From NCBI GenBank assembly GCA_004195515.1, contig PSPR01000004.1:1-47961 (forward strand): a DNA stretch of 47,961 nucleotides, given 5' to 3'. Numbering within the stretch: position 1 is the stretch's first letter; every line of letters starts with the position of its first letter. Below are positions 1 to 7,701 of the stretch, in pieces. Origin of the DNA: Methanobacteriota archaeon. GTDB lineage: Archaea > Thermoplasmatota > Poseidoniia > Poseidoniales > Poseidoniaceae. The notes beneath the pieces are model-generated. The model was not told the origin of the DNA and did no database searches. It was given only the letters and a program-made list of their open reading frames with translations. A program made the translations under genes and the position numbers.

Positions 1-1585
1 AACCACTTAAGGCAAAAAGATGGAAAGTAACATCGCCTGAAACGAATTGTTCTTTGAGATAGTCACGCATTCCCAAGGTTTGTACATCGACATCTCCTAA
101 CCAAAAATTCACGGTTTGGTCAGCGTCTAAGCCGGCGATTGGCCGGCCTATTCCAAAACCATCTACTATCATTTGATCTGAAGTTGATTCGGTCATCCAA
201 GCATGGAATACTCTGATGTTTTTCTCGCTCAAAGGGTCGGCTCCATCGAGGTCAAAAACCACATATGCATCATTCGAACTCGATTCTGGCCAAATCTGGG
301 AAATATGTTCCATACCGACTCTAGACTCATCATCTGGTGGTAAAGCCTGAGTTGATGAGAGTGAAAATTCAGCATATAAAAACGGGGTACCTGCGCCTAT
401 TAATATAATCAGAGTCGGTATGATTACCGCCCAAGGCCGATTCATTACCAATGTGGCTATCTTGCCCCAAATACCATCTTCACCATCCTCAACCTTCATC
501 GAATAGGGGACTTTGAATCGATTGATTTTATGACCTAATAATCCAAGGACTGCCGGCAAAAATATCACTGAATAAATCATTGCGATACTCACAGCAAGAG
601 TGCCTCCAATCCCAAGCGATGGCAATGAGGTATTCTTAAAAAACAACATTCCCAAAAGGCCGATCGCTACTGTTAAGCCAGAGTAAAATACCGCTTTTCC
701 GGAAGTTGCAACACTCATTGCAACCGCGGTTCTCAAATCTCTGCCTCGACCCATTTCCTCACGGAATCGATTGACCAAAAATAACGAATAATCGATCGAA
801 ACCCCGATGCCTATCAGCGAGATAATATTGGTCGCATATTGGGTGACATCGGTGATATTAGACAGCCATATCGTCACGCCCATAGCAGCTAAAACCGTCA
901 TTATACCGATACCTACTGGAACTAAGGCGGCGATTAAAGTACCGAAAACAACTGCTAGGATAATTAATGAAAATGGGCCTGAGACTATTTCTGCAGAAAT
1001 TAAATCCTCCTGAATTCTCTTGTCAAAAGTATAAGAAATCGCAATTCCATCGGTTCGCCATGCACTAAATCCATCTTCGATTATCAATTGTTCTTCAATC
1101 GATGCATATACCTCCTTAGAGGACTTAAAATCACCTTCGATAGAGATTATTGTCATCGCCCAAAAACCATCGGATTCTGTCGAGCTTCGCTTTGCTCTCA
1201 ACTCTTCAGGTACTTGCCAAGAATGTTCGATTTCTGCCCCTTCTAGAGTGGATATAGGTTCTAATGCCTGCTCGACCGCCAAGCGCCATTGTGAATCCTC
1301 ATCGGTCAAAGTCGGATGGAATACTAAAAATGTAAACGAATGAGATTCACTACCTTCAAGATCATTTGAAAAGGCGCTCCGCAAAACATTTCCTGCGCGG
1401 ATACTCTCGACATCGTCCTCACCCCACCCCTCGGCCCAGTCTGCACCCATCCCCATCAAGGAAGACATGAAAATACAACTTAATAGGCCGAAAACAACAA
1501 TTTTTCTCTTATGGTCGAACGTGAATTCACCAAGTCGGTAAAACGCCCGACCTTCGAGCATTGCAGGGTCGGTTGCCGACTCCAT
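1..1585 (-). CDS. MMPL/RND-family membrane transporter, N-terminal part (runs off the window)
   Basis: A proton-driven exporter or lipid transporter of the MMPL/RND superfamily is likely. The frame is open from the ATG at 1585 to the window edge, giving about 528 residues without a stop. After a short cytosolic start there is one membrane helix (about residues 27-42), a soluble ectodomain to about residue 185, and then a block of several hydrophobic helices. That block includes the family-typical segment SIDYSLFLVNRFREE, whose Asp sits where the proton-relay region of MMPL proteins lies. A further helix follows (about 360-378), and then the start of a second ectodomain. Full-length relatives are usually 750-1100 residues, so the last part is missing here. 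A GGGTGG ribosome-binding stretch lies just before the ATG. It follows the DHH gene by 26 nt and is probably co-transcribed. The substrate cannot be read from sequence. Confidence 0.85.
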   Translation of the reverse strand, partial: MESATDPAMLEGRAFYRLGEFTFDHKRKIVVFGLLSCIFMSSLMGMGADWAEGWGEDDVESIRAGNVLRSAFSNDLEGSESHSFTFLVFHPTLTDEDSQWRLAVEQALEPISTLEGAEIEHSWQVPEELRAKRSSTESDGFWAMTIISIEGDFKSSKEVYASIEEQLIIEDGFSAWRTDGIAISYTFDKRIQEDLISAEIVSGPFSLIILAVVFGTLIAALVPVGIGIMTVLAAMGVTIWLSNITDVTQYATNIISLIGIGVSIDYSLFLVNRFREEMGRGRDLRTAVAMSVATSGKAVFYSGLTVAIGLLGMLFFKNTSLPSLGIGGTLAVSIAMIYSVIFLPAVLGLLGHKINRFKVPYSMKVEDGEDGIWGKIATLVMNRPWAVIIPTLIILIGAGTPFLYAEFSLSSTQALPPDDESRVGMEHISQIWPESSSNDAYVVFDLDGADPLSEKNIRVFHAWMTESTSDQMIVDGFGIGRPIAGLDADQTVNFWLGDVDVQTLGMRDYLKEQFVSGDVTFHLFALSG

Positions 1586-1611
1586 ATCCACCCGCCCTCT
1601 CAACTTGCTTA

Positions 1612-2604
1612 TCAATTGCGTAGTAATTTGGTTTCTCTCTGAGACCACAGATTTAACCATTGATTTAAGTTCCTTATAATGTCGTCTTGTTCGACATTTC
1701 TTGGCTCATTTATTGGTGGTTGAATTCTACAACCGCAAGCATTTGCATGGCCACCACCACTCTCATCGAGAAGGGTTGCAAGGCGCGATAGATCGAATGG
1801 ATTATCTTCATCACGAAATGAATTGGCATAAAATGAAGCACCGAGTGCTGGCCGTTGGGGATTTTCAATCGAACCATCGGTGAAACCATGAATCACACAA
1901 CAAGCGATCGCCTCCGGCCCAGCGAGCGCTGTTACTAAATATCCATTGGTTCGCAAACCGGAATTTGAAAGGTCACAAATTGCTAAACCGTCAATGATTT
2001 TGGTCGCTGCGGAAATGGCTTCGACCTCATTGGCTCTCTCTGCTGACAACTGATTCAATCTATCCTTATGAGATTCTAGAATATCATCTAATGATTCGCC
2101 TTGAGCAAATTGCTCCATGACCTTTTGCAAGTGTTGCGGGTCTTTCAATGAAAGCGAGCGAGATAAGCGGATCACTGGTCCATCGGCCATAAAATCCTCA
2201 AACGAAACCCCCCCGCTATCGAGGGCATCAACTATTGGCATCACCTCTTCAAGATGTGAAAGATCCAATTCAGTCTTCATCAAATCATAGGCTGCTCTAG
2301 CCGCAGATGGTGTATCTCGCCAATGACAAATTCCACCTCTAGCGAGGAAAGTTTCTTCTTGTTCCGGCGTCGGTTTATTGGTCATATGATGGTCGAGATA
2401 AAGCCCGCATTTCGGGTGAAAAGGTAGATCACATAACGCGGTTTTTTCGTCGATCAAATAATCGATTGACCCGCTTCGAATCAAAGCCGGATGAGAAAAA
2501 TGAATCTCTAAACTCGGCTTGCTCGCTTTGAGAACAGCCGCAGCCATCAAGCCATCTAGATCCGAATCGGCGATAACTCGTTCGATGCCATCTAGGACAG
2601 ACAT
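1612..2604 (-). CDS. DHH-family phosphoesterase (RecJ/NrnA-like)
   Basis: This 330-residue protein belongs to the DHH phosphoesterase superfamily, which hydrolyses phosphodiester bonds in short oligonucleotides, cyclic dinucleotides or polyphosphates with Mn ions. The N-terminus has the metal-binding DSDLDG motif (residues 13-18). The name-giving DHH is at 71-73, and the C-terminal DHHA1-type substrate motif GGGH ends at His286, followed by ANACGC. Length and motif order fit the family. Which substrate is used (nanoRNA, pApA, single-stranded DNA or other) cannot be told. It is the first gene of a minus-strand pair with the MMPL transporter, and it is divergent from the Nudix gene. The ATG at 2604 gives the expected short lead into the first motif. 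Confidence 0.85.
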   Translation of the reverse strand: MSVLDGIERVIADSDLDGLMAAAVLKASKPSLEIHFSHPALIRSGSIDYLIDEKTALCDLPFHPKCGLYLDHHMTNKPTPEQEETFLARGGICHWRDTPSAARAAYDLMKTELDLSHLEEVMPIVDALDSGGVSFEDFMADGPVIRLSRSLSLKDPQHLQKVMEQFAQGESLDDILESHKDRLNQLSAERANEVEAISAATKIIDGLAICDLSNSGLRTNGYLVTALAGPEAIACCVIHGFTDGSIENPQRPALGASFYANSFRDEDNPFDLSRLATLLDESGGGHANACGCRIQPPINEPRNVEQDDIIRNLNQWLNLWSQRETKLLRN

Positions 2605-2692
2605 ATTCAGTACCCGGTCCGCAACTCCACATCAATGAATCGCAATCAACGTAGGCGATGACCCTATCAAGGTGGAGCGATACCTATGAGTC

Positions 2693-3103
2693 ATGGAGAC
2701 TTCTTGCGGTGTAGTCGTAGTCAATTTTGGCTCGATTTTATTGCTACAATATCCTCAAGGCCATTGGGATTTTCCAAAAGGTCACGTCGAGCCGACCGAT
2801 GCGGACCACATAGCGACCGCATCGAGAGAACTCTCAGAAGAAACCGGCATTACCGACTTCACAATCGTCGATGATTTCCAATTTAGAACCGCTTATGATT
2901 TCCATCATAAAGGCCGAAAAATCGACAAGCAAGTTTTCTGGTTTATCGCTGAAACCGAAACTCTCAAGATCAAGATTTCCCACGAGCACAGGGAACACCT
3001 ATGGCTCGATTGGGATGAAGCAATGGCTCAGCTTACCCATCATGAATCTCAAGGGGTTTTAGCAGCAGCCCATGCTCATATGAAATCGATTGGCAAAGAT
3101 TAA
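2693..3103 (+). CDS. Nudix hydrolase, Ap4A (diadenosine tetraphosphate) hydrolase type
   Basis: This 136-residue single-domain Nudix protein probably cleaves dinucleoside polyphosphates or related nucleotides. The Nudix box runs from Gly30 to Ile53. It reads PKGHVEP, an eight-residue extended loop, then RELSEETGI, with the metal-binding Glu residues at 46, 49 and 50. The spacing and the PKGHVEP start resemble NUDT2-type Ap4A hydrolases rather than MutT, but substrate assignment by motif alone is weak. The N-terminus (METSCGVVVV) and length match the family. The gene converges on the cobalamin adenosyltransferase gene with only 4 nt between the stop codons. The start at 2693 leaves no room for extra N-terminal structure; a nearby ATG at 2686 is out of frame. 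Confidence 0.85.
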   Translation: METSCGVVVVNFGSILLLQYPQGHWDFPKGHVEPTDADHIATASRELSEETGITDFTIVDDFQFRTAYDFHHKGRKIDKQVFWFIAETETLKIKISHEHREHLWLDWDEAMAQLTHHESQGVLAAAHAHMKSIGKD

Positions 3104-3107
3104 TGGT

Positions 3108-3704
3108 TTAACGATCTGAAATTCGTTGTCCTAATGGAACCCACAGGGTTTCCTCTTCACCCAATTTTGAATTAATCGCCCTTGCGAGAATGAATATCCA
3201 ATCCGAAAGTCGATTGATATATTGCAAGCACAATGGCCTCAACTCAGATTTCATCACAACCATCGAACGCTCTAACCTACGGGTCATACATCGAGCGACA
3301 TGAAGGGTCGACACAAGCGCTGAACCGGTTGGTAAAATAAAACTCGAAAGAGGGGCTAAGTCCTCATTCCAAGCATCCATCTCATCGCATAACCGGTCGG
3401 ATGATTCTTGGCCGATCAACGCCATATATTCTGGCACTTTATCTCTTGGACAAGCGAGTTCAGCGCCCAGGTCAAATAATTCATTTTGAATACGACTAAG
3501 AGCTGCGATAATTTCAGAAAAACCTTCATGATTTGAGCGGTTTATTTCCATTATCTCCATGCCAAGCCAAGAATTTACTTCGTCACAATTGCCAATCATC
3601 GCCATTCGAGAATCTGATTTGGCTACACGCGTGCCATCTACTAACGAGGTTTGGCCTTGGTCGCCGCCTCCGGTGTAGACCTTTGTGATTCGGACCATGA
3701 CCAT
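3108..3704 (-). CDS. Cob(I)alamin adenosyltransferase, PduO type
   Basis: This 198-residue protein is predicted to transfer adenosyl from ATP to cob(I)alamin, making coenzyme B12. The N-terminal VYTGGGDQGQTSLVDG motif is the ATP-binding signature of PduO-type (ATR/MMAB) adenosyltransferases. The C-terminal helix carries the family's STLHVARCMTRRLER region, with the conserved arginines that bind ATP and the corrin. Length and order are normal. It is the last gene of a five-gene minus-strand run (RlmH, TPR membrane protein, small membrane protein, DUF2203, this gene) and follows the DUF2203 stop codon by 6 nt. Two ATGs, at 3704 and 3698, are possible starts. Its presence implies B12-dependent enzymes elsewhere in the genome. 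Confidence 0.9.
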   Translation of the reverse strand: MVMVRITKVYTGGGDQGQTSLVDGTRVAKSDSRMAMIGNCDEVNSWLGMEIMEINRSNHEGFSEIIAALSRIQNELFDLGAELACPRDKVPEYMALIGQESSDRLCDEMDAWNEDLAPLSSFILPTGSALVSTLHVARCMTRRLERSMVVMKSELRPLCLQYINRLSDWIFILARAINSKLGEEETLWVPLGQRISDR

Positions 3705-3710
3705 CCCAAG

Positions 3711-4193
3711 TCATGCTTCAACAAGAGGTCTGCGGCTGTCAATACCTGAATCCAATGGATGCCACCATTCGATATCAAATTCACCTTCACACCATGAATA
3801 CATTACTAAATACCCGTCGACAACGCCGTGCCATTCAAGGCATCCCGGTTCGAATCCTGAAATCCGAGCCGCCATTTTTTCGATTTTATCACCGACCGTT
3901 TGCCATTCTTTCACCAATCGCCCGAGTTGATCTGCGACCTCGATAATGTGAGGATGGTTTGGTGCTAGTTGCTCGATGATTAATTCGAGTTCTTCGGTTA
4001 AATCATGTGCTTCGTCTTGGAGGGCTTGGAGAGTGAAGAGAATTCGCTTTGCTGCATCTAATTCGGCTCGGGCCTCTTCGATGCTTACAACCTTCGTATC
4101 ATCTGGAATCGATAGAAGAGACATTTGATCGAGAAGATCCTTCTTTGTCATCGGCTGACCAGCGAGCGGAGGGAGATTTGTATCGTCTTGCAC
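3711..4193 (-). CDS. DUF2203-family protein
   Basis: This 160-residue soluble protein has no known reaction. The N-terminal half is helical and acidic (about residues 30-100, Glu/Leu-rich, possible coiled coil). The C-terminal part carries the DUF2203 hallmarks: a GFEPGCLEWHGVVDG segment, a tryptophan-acidic stretch ending in WWHPLDSGI, and a closing SRRPL. In the family this is the place of the W-H-x-x-x-x-G-x-x-x-R-x-P pattern. The frame begins with a GTG at 4193; an in-frame ATG at 4151 is an alternative that would remove 14 weakly conserved residues. It sits between a small membrane protein and the cobalamin adenosyltransferase on the same strand. Family membership is a recalled motif match; the function stays unknown. 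Confidence 0.7.
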   Translation of the reverse strand: MQDDTNLPPLAGQPMTKKDLLDQMSLLSIPDDTKVVSIEEARAELDAAKRILFTLQALQDEAHDLTEELELIIEQLAPNHPHIIEVADQLGRLVKEWQTVGDKIEKMAARISGFEPGCLEWHGVVDGYLVMYSWCEGEFDIEWWHPLDSGIDSRRPLVEA

Positions 4194-4218
4194 GCTAGGT
4201 GCTTTCCTTCACGACACT

Positions 4219-4557
4219 TCAATTATGCGGTAGGGCATTCTCCGAAGAAGGGGGTTTTGTCAATTCGATTCCAAAGCGTTTTGCGACCTTAACTACGAAG
4301 GAAAGTGCAATTACCCCCCAAATTAGCAATTCGATTCCAATCATAATCCAAGCATATGGTCCTAATGATGCTAACATCAAGTTTGCATCGTAAGGAATTC
4401 CATAAATTGCCATATGGGCAACTTGGCTAAATAGCGATGCGGAAAACCAGATTAATATCGCATACCAACTCATTGTCGATACAGACCAATCTGCCCGTTG
4501 TGAGTTCTGATTCATGTTATTAAATTCGACCTCGACCCTCTTAAGTGATTCCGTCAA
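4219..4557 (-). CDS. Small membrane protein, unknown function
   Basis: I do not recognise a family. The product of up to 112 residues has a polar N-terminus (about 25 residues), then three likely hydrophobic segments: around 28-48 (ending VAHMAIYG), around 58-70 and around 70-92. It ends in a short basic then polar cytosolic tail. The longest frame uses a TTG start at 4557; the ATG at 4515 gives a 98-residue protein that keeps all membrane helices and may be the true start. It lies 45 nt downstream of the TPR membrane gene, after a GC-rich palindromic spacer, and 25 nt upstream of DUF2203. It is kept as real because it is collinear with its neighbours and has clear membrane-protein composition. 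Confidence 0.6.
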   Translation of the reverse strand: MTESLKRVEVEFNNMNQNSQRADWSVSTMSWYAILIWFSASLFSQVAHMAIYGIPYDANLMLASLGPYAWIMIGIELLIWGVIALSFVVKVAKRFGIELTKPPSSENALPHN

Positions 4558-4563
4558 ATGCTC

Positions 4564-4583
4564 GGGGGGCCCCGGGATATCCC
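4564..4583. other. GC-rich palindromic spacer between two membrane-protein genes
   Basis: This 20-base stretch contains two perfect palindromes, GGGGCCCC (4566-4573) and GGGATATCCC (4574-4583), in an otherwise AT-leaning region. It lies between the TPR membrane gene and the small membrane gene on the minus strand. It could be a terminator stem or a protein-binding site; no role is shown. Confidence 0.4.
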
Positions 4584-4602
4584 ACGTTTTTGGAGGTTTT
4601 CG

Positions 4603-5349
4603 TCACTTTTTTTCCAGCGAAGAAAGGCATTTTTCAATCGCTGAAATCCACTCTGGAGCGACCGATTTTTCACCACCATCTTCGGCCAATCTGGCTACCC
4701 AATGATCGGCTTTTTCTTGATTCCCAAGAAAGGTTTCGATTTTTGTTAATGCTAACCAAGCCATCGGATTAAGATGTTCTTCATCCAAATCCCAAGCTCG
4801 CTCAAAACAATCCAGTGCTCCGTGTTCACCCTCTAATTGACCCCGGTTTAGGGCGACCAATCCTGCTTTTGACCAAGCTAAAGGTAGACGTCCAATCAAT
4901 AATCCACGGAAAACCAGCCAAGTTTGAGCCCCGCCTAAAGCGATGATTGTCGCGAATGCTAAGAATTCTTCAAAGGTTGAATATTTACCCCATTGTCCAG
5001 CCATCACCGCGACACCACCTACTGAAAATAAAATTCCTGCAAAGGGTGCGACGATGACTTCATCACGTGAAATCAACATGTTTTTAACACCAAAAACAAG
5101 ACCTAATGCCCCATATGTCAATAAAAATATCAAATGAACTTGGACCCCAGTTGGATTAGGTGCGCTTTGTCCGACCAATAATAATAATGAGACTCCAAGG
5201 AGAATTGAAGCGAATCTCTTTGAAGGCCCAGGGAAGGGTTGACGCTTACTCATGTTCAGTAGAACAAGAGCTACGGCAATTTCGAGAACGACGAACCACC
5301 AAGTCTCCACGGTCTTGGCGGAGAGCCCATCTGTATTGAGAGTTTTCAA
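4603..5349 (-). CDS. Multi-pass membrane protein with C-terminal TPR-like repeats
   Basis: This 248-residue protein has about six hydrophobic segments in residues 15-170. After these comes a soluble C-terminal part (about 175-248) containing a helix-turn-helix pair of TPR type: [18 protein letters not shown], then [18 protein letters not shown]. No catalytic motif is visible and I cannot assign a role; TPR tails commonly hold protein partners. The start is a TTG at 5349 whose last two bases are the first two of the RlmH stop codon (TTGA overlap), which suggests translational coupling. The next ATG, at 5253, would cut the first membrane helix, so TTG is preferred. The next gene follows after a 45-nt GC-rich spacer. 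Confidence 0.65.
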   Translation of the reverse strand: MKTLNTDGLSAKTVETWWFVVLEIAVALVLLNMSKRQPFPGPSKRFASILLGVSLLLLVGQSAPNPTGVQVHLIFLLTYGALGLVFGVKNMLISRDEVIVAPFAGILFSVGGVAVMAGQWGKYSTFEEFLAFATIIALGGAQTWLVFRGLLIGRLPLAWSKAGLVALNRGQLEGEHGALDCFERAWDLDEEHLNPMAWLALTKIETFLGNQEKADHWVARLAEDGGEKSVAPEWISAIEKCLSSLEKK

Positions 5350-5759
5350 ACCCGATGGTAAGAACTTCCGCGATTTATTTCAAAGGCGCGGTATAATTGT
5401 TCTATCAGGATCAATGCTGCTAATTCATGAGGCATGGTCATCGGTGATAACGAGATTGTGCTTTTGCCATGACCTTTGGGGAAGCCATCAGCTGGGCCGA
5501 TCGCAAGGTGGGTGTCCTCGGTAGCTAAAGTCCAGTTATTGAATTGATGAGAAAATTCAACGCTGGTCATCATGGCTCCGCCTTCGTCGAGATAAATCGT
5601 ATCCGGTGGAAGTTTAGAAATATAATGGGCAGGAGTGCTTTTAGCGGGATGAAATTCCAATCGGACCTTTGATTTTAACCGGTCTTGATACATTTTAATC
5701 AATTGAGAAATTTCTTTTTGTGAGGGCGCCCCGTGTAAGTGAACCACAATTCGCCCCAT
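5346..5759 (-). CDS. rlmH: RlmH-type SPOUT rRNA methyltransferase (23S rRNA pseudouridine-1915 N3 position)
   Basis: This protein of about 137 residues belongs to the RlmH (COG1576) SPOUT family, which methylates the N3 position of a pseudouridine in helix 69 of large-subunit rRNA using S-adenosylmethionine. The C-terminal half has the family features in order: a YLDEGG-like segment, an S-x-E-F region, an [12 protein letters not shown] glycine-rich cofactor loop, [21 protein letters not shown], and the terminal YRA...YHR. The ATG at 5759 gives the usual short beta-strand start (GRIVVHLHG). An in-frame TTG at 5786 would add nine residues. It is the first gene of the minus-strand run ending in the cobalamin adenosyltransferase, and its stop codon overlaps the next start. 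The C-terminal match is strong; the exact nucleotide modified is taken from the family. Confidence 0.8.
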   Translation of the reverse strand: MGRIVVHLHGAPSQKEISQLIKMYQDRLKSKVRLEFHPAKSTPAHYISKLPPDTIYLDEGGAMMTSVEFSHQFNNWTLATEDTHLAIGPADGFPKGHGKSTISLSPMTMPHELAALILIEQLYRAFEINRGSSYHRV

Positions 5760-5817
5760 AGTTCGGTCCAATCGTCCATACCCCAAGACTCTTGATGTTC
5801 AACCCCTTGGCCAAACC

Positions 5818-6156
5818 ATGGGTTGGTGGCCGTTCAAGTCCAAGGCAAAAGCCAACCGAATCCCGGATGTAATCTTGCGAGATACCCGGTCTTGGTTAAC
5901 CGATTTGCAGGAAGCATGTGAACGCAATTTCGATGCGCCTGAAGAAGCACGACGGCAAATTCGCCAAATGGCTGGAGAATGGAAAGATGCAAATGATAAG
6001 GGCATCATGGCAGATTCTTTGCTCGAAGGATTAGAATTACGCGCATATCGTTTGATTAATTGTGATGATGAAGAGTTCACCCATTGGCTCGATAACCTCG
6101 GTTTTTGGCAACCGGGCTGGCGACCACCAGGTACTCGAGATACGGATGACTCATGA
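5818..6156 (+). CDS. Conserved-looking hypothetical protein, 112 residues
   Basis: No family is recognised. The protein begins MGWWPFKSK, which is basic and aromatic and could bind membrane or nucleic acid. It continues as a mostly helical, charged polypeptide rich in Glu, Asp and Arg, with a Trp-rich end (GFWQPGWRPPG). There is no signal peptide, membrane helix or cysteine motif. The coding frame is supported by a good ATG and by the stop codon overlapping the next gene's ATG (ATGA at 6153-6156), which points to translational coupling with the GST-like gene. It may serve that protein, but nothing in the sequence shows how. Confidence 0.6.
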   Translation: MGWWPFKSKAKANRIPDVILRDTRSWLTDLQEACERNFDAPEEARRQIRQMAGEWKDANDKGIMADSLLEGLELRAYRLINCDDEEFTHWLDNLGFWQPGWRPPGTRDTDDS

Positions 6157-6875
6157 ACCAGACACGGCTCGCCCGGTTCATGGCGAGCGCTGGTCAACTA
6201 CACATGCTCTATACCTGCCCTTTTTGTTGGAAGGTTAGAGGGCTGCTTGAGCACCTTGATTTGGACTACGAACCGGTTCAAGTAAACCCAATGAAAGCAA
6301 AGAAAACTTTGCCTAGCGCACCCGATTGGACCAAGGTCCCGGTTTGGGTTGACGCCAAGGGTGAAATCATCGTTGATTCAACCACGATTATGAAACATAT
6401 CGATTCACAGAATAATGGTGGAATCCTTTGGGCAAGTTCGGATGAAGCCCGCAGAGACAAATGGGTGGAGTGGGTTGATTTACACATGAGTAAAGCGACG
6501 ATTCCAATCCTTTACGGCGGACTTTTCTCTGCTCTAAAAACCACAACTAGGGTTTCTAAATTAGAAAAATTTGGATTTATTTCAAAGCGGCTTTATGCCT
6601 GGGCGGGTTTCCCAATTATGTGGGGTATAATCGCTCGGAGCAGGGTCAAAAAAGACGGGCGAACACCTAAGCAATTATGGCACGACCTCTTAGGTGAATT
6701 CACCGATTCATTCGATAACTCAACCTTTTTCGGAGGGGAAAAACCCGATTTGGTCGATCTTACTGCTTTCGGTTATGTTCGTTCGATCTCGCCTTACCCT
6801 CAATTTTCAAAATTGACCGACCACGCCGCCGGCATGGCTTGGTATAAGGCCGTAGAGGCCACTCTTAAGGCGTGA
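6153..6875 (+). CDS. Glutathione S-transferase/glutaredoxin-fold protein, mPGES-2-like
   Basis: This 240-residue protein has an N-terminal thioredoxin/glutaredoxin-like domain (about 15-90) with a CPFC motif (Cys22 and Cys25). That is followed by KVRGLLEHLDLDYEPVQVNP and a cis-Pro segment (KVPVWV), then a DSTTIMKHI stretch that binds the thiol peptide in the GST family. The C-terminal part is helical, as in GSTs, and ends VDLTAFGYVRSI. The order CPFC-KVR...VEVNP...KVP...DS resembles membrane-associated prostaglandin E synthase 2 and its prokaryotic relatives. The hydrophobic part around 140-165 may be membrane-facing. Redox or thiol-transfer activity is inferred; the true substrate is unknown. 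It overlaps the upstream hypothetical gene by 4 nt and is followed by the FGE-like gene after 4 nt. Confidence 0.75.
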   Translation: MNQTRLARFMASAGQLHMLYTCPFCWKVRGLLEHLDLDYEPVQVNPMKAKKTLPSAPDWTKVPVWVDAKGEIIVDSTTIMKHIDSQNNGGILWASSDEARRDKWVEWVDLHMSKATIPILYGGLFSALKTTTRVSKLEKFGFISKRLYAWAGFPIMWGIIARSRVKKDGRTPKQLWHDLLGEFTDSFDNSTFFGGEKPDLVDLTAFGYVRSISPYPQFSKLTDHAAGMAWYKAVEATLKA

Positions 6876-6879
6876 TAAA

Positions 6880-7701
6880 ATGGAGATTATCACAGGCCCT
6901 TTTGGTCTGGAATTCCAAAGAATTCCGGCTGGAAAGGTCATGATTGGCACCGATAAAGGTGGTTGGGTTCATGGTTCGGAACGACCGAGGCACGAGGTAA
7001 AACTACCGGAGTTTTTGATAATGAAAAATCCGGTTTCAAAATCCCAATTCGAACGGATTTTAGGCCGCGAATCCAATGATGATTCACCGGTAGATTTGAT
7101 CGATTTAGATAAAATAAATCTAATCTCAGATATCGTTGGCCAACATTTTGATGAAAAGGTTCGGTTACCATCTCAAGGAGAATGGGAAATCGCACGCGAT
7201 ATGCTCGAATTACCTCGTGGATTCACCGAGTTATTGGCTGACCAAGCTACCGGTAACCATAGGGGGGCACAACTCGATGGTCGACCGAGAATCGACGATA
7301 TGATCGGGCCGATGAAAGACCACAGAGTTTCTCAAACCTGCCACCCAAAAAAGGCAGGAGTTTTTGTTAGAATCGCAACACCAGCCGGCAGACCATTGCC
7401 TAAAGTTGGATTCAGATTGGTAGTTTCGCCAAAGAGAGAACAGGATGAAATAAGAGTTCCACTCGATGCAGATTTTGCCGCAAATATTCGCACTGAGCTG
7501 CTGTGGACTTTTATTTTGGGAATTATTCCAAGCTTCATCATTCCCATATATCGAGGATTCTCTGATTATGCACTCGACGGTTGGCCAAATCTTCTCTTTG
7601 GAGGTATTTGTGCAGGCTTTGTAACCGGCGCATTTTGGCGGCCAAAACGCAAGACCTGGCGGGTTGATGAATCTGGTAATCTCATTGGTCGGAAGGATTG
7701 A
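6880..7701 (+). CDS. FGE/SUMF1-like domain protein with C-terminal membrane hairpin
   Basis: This 273-residue protein resembles the formylglycine-generating-enzyme (SUMF1, FGE-sulfatase) fold in its first 185 residues. The supporting segments are FQRIPAGKVMIGTD near the start, ERPRHEVKLPEFLIMKNPVSKSQFERIL, VRLPSQGEWEIARD, and the closing VGFRLVVS. Typical FGE enzymes end this domain with GFR followed by a catalytic Cys; here it is GFRL, and I see no obvious copper-binding cysteine pair, so formylglycine formation is unlikely. The C-terminal 80 residues hold two hydrophobic segments (about 208-226 and 235-250) and a basic tail, which would anchor it to the membrane. It is the third gene of a tight plus-strand run. 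Its 3' end overlaps the convergent malic-enzyme gene by 20 nt. Confidence 0.65.
   Translation: MEIITGPFGLEFQRIPAGKVMIGTDKGGWVHGSERPRHEVKLPEFLIMKNPVSKSQFERILGRESNDDSPVDLIDLDKINLISDIVGQHFDEKVRLPSQGEWEIARDMLELPRGFTELLADQATGNHRGAQLDGRPRIDDMIGPMKDHRVSQTCHPKKAGVFVRIATPAGRPLPKVGFRLVVSPKREQDEIRVPLDADFAANIRTELLWTFILGIIPSFIIPIYRGFSDYALDGWPNLLFGGICAGFVTGAFWRPKRKTWRVDESGNLIGRKD

Noticed and set aside
3846-3858. GGTTCGAATCC, like a tRNA T-loop, on the plus strand.
   Set aside because: The flanking bases do not form a five-base-pair T-stem, no acceptor or anticodon arm fits, and it lies inside the conserved part of the DUF2203 gene.
5799-6197. Open frame of 132 codons on the minus strand.
   Set aside because: It covers the small plus-strand gene at 5818-6156, whose stop codon overlaps the next start; the antisense product is Ser/Arg-rich without motif.
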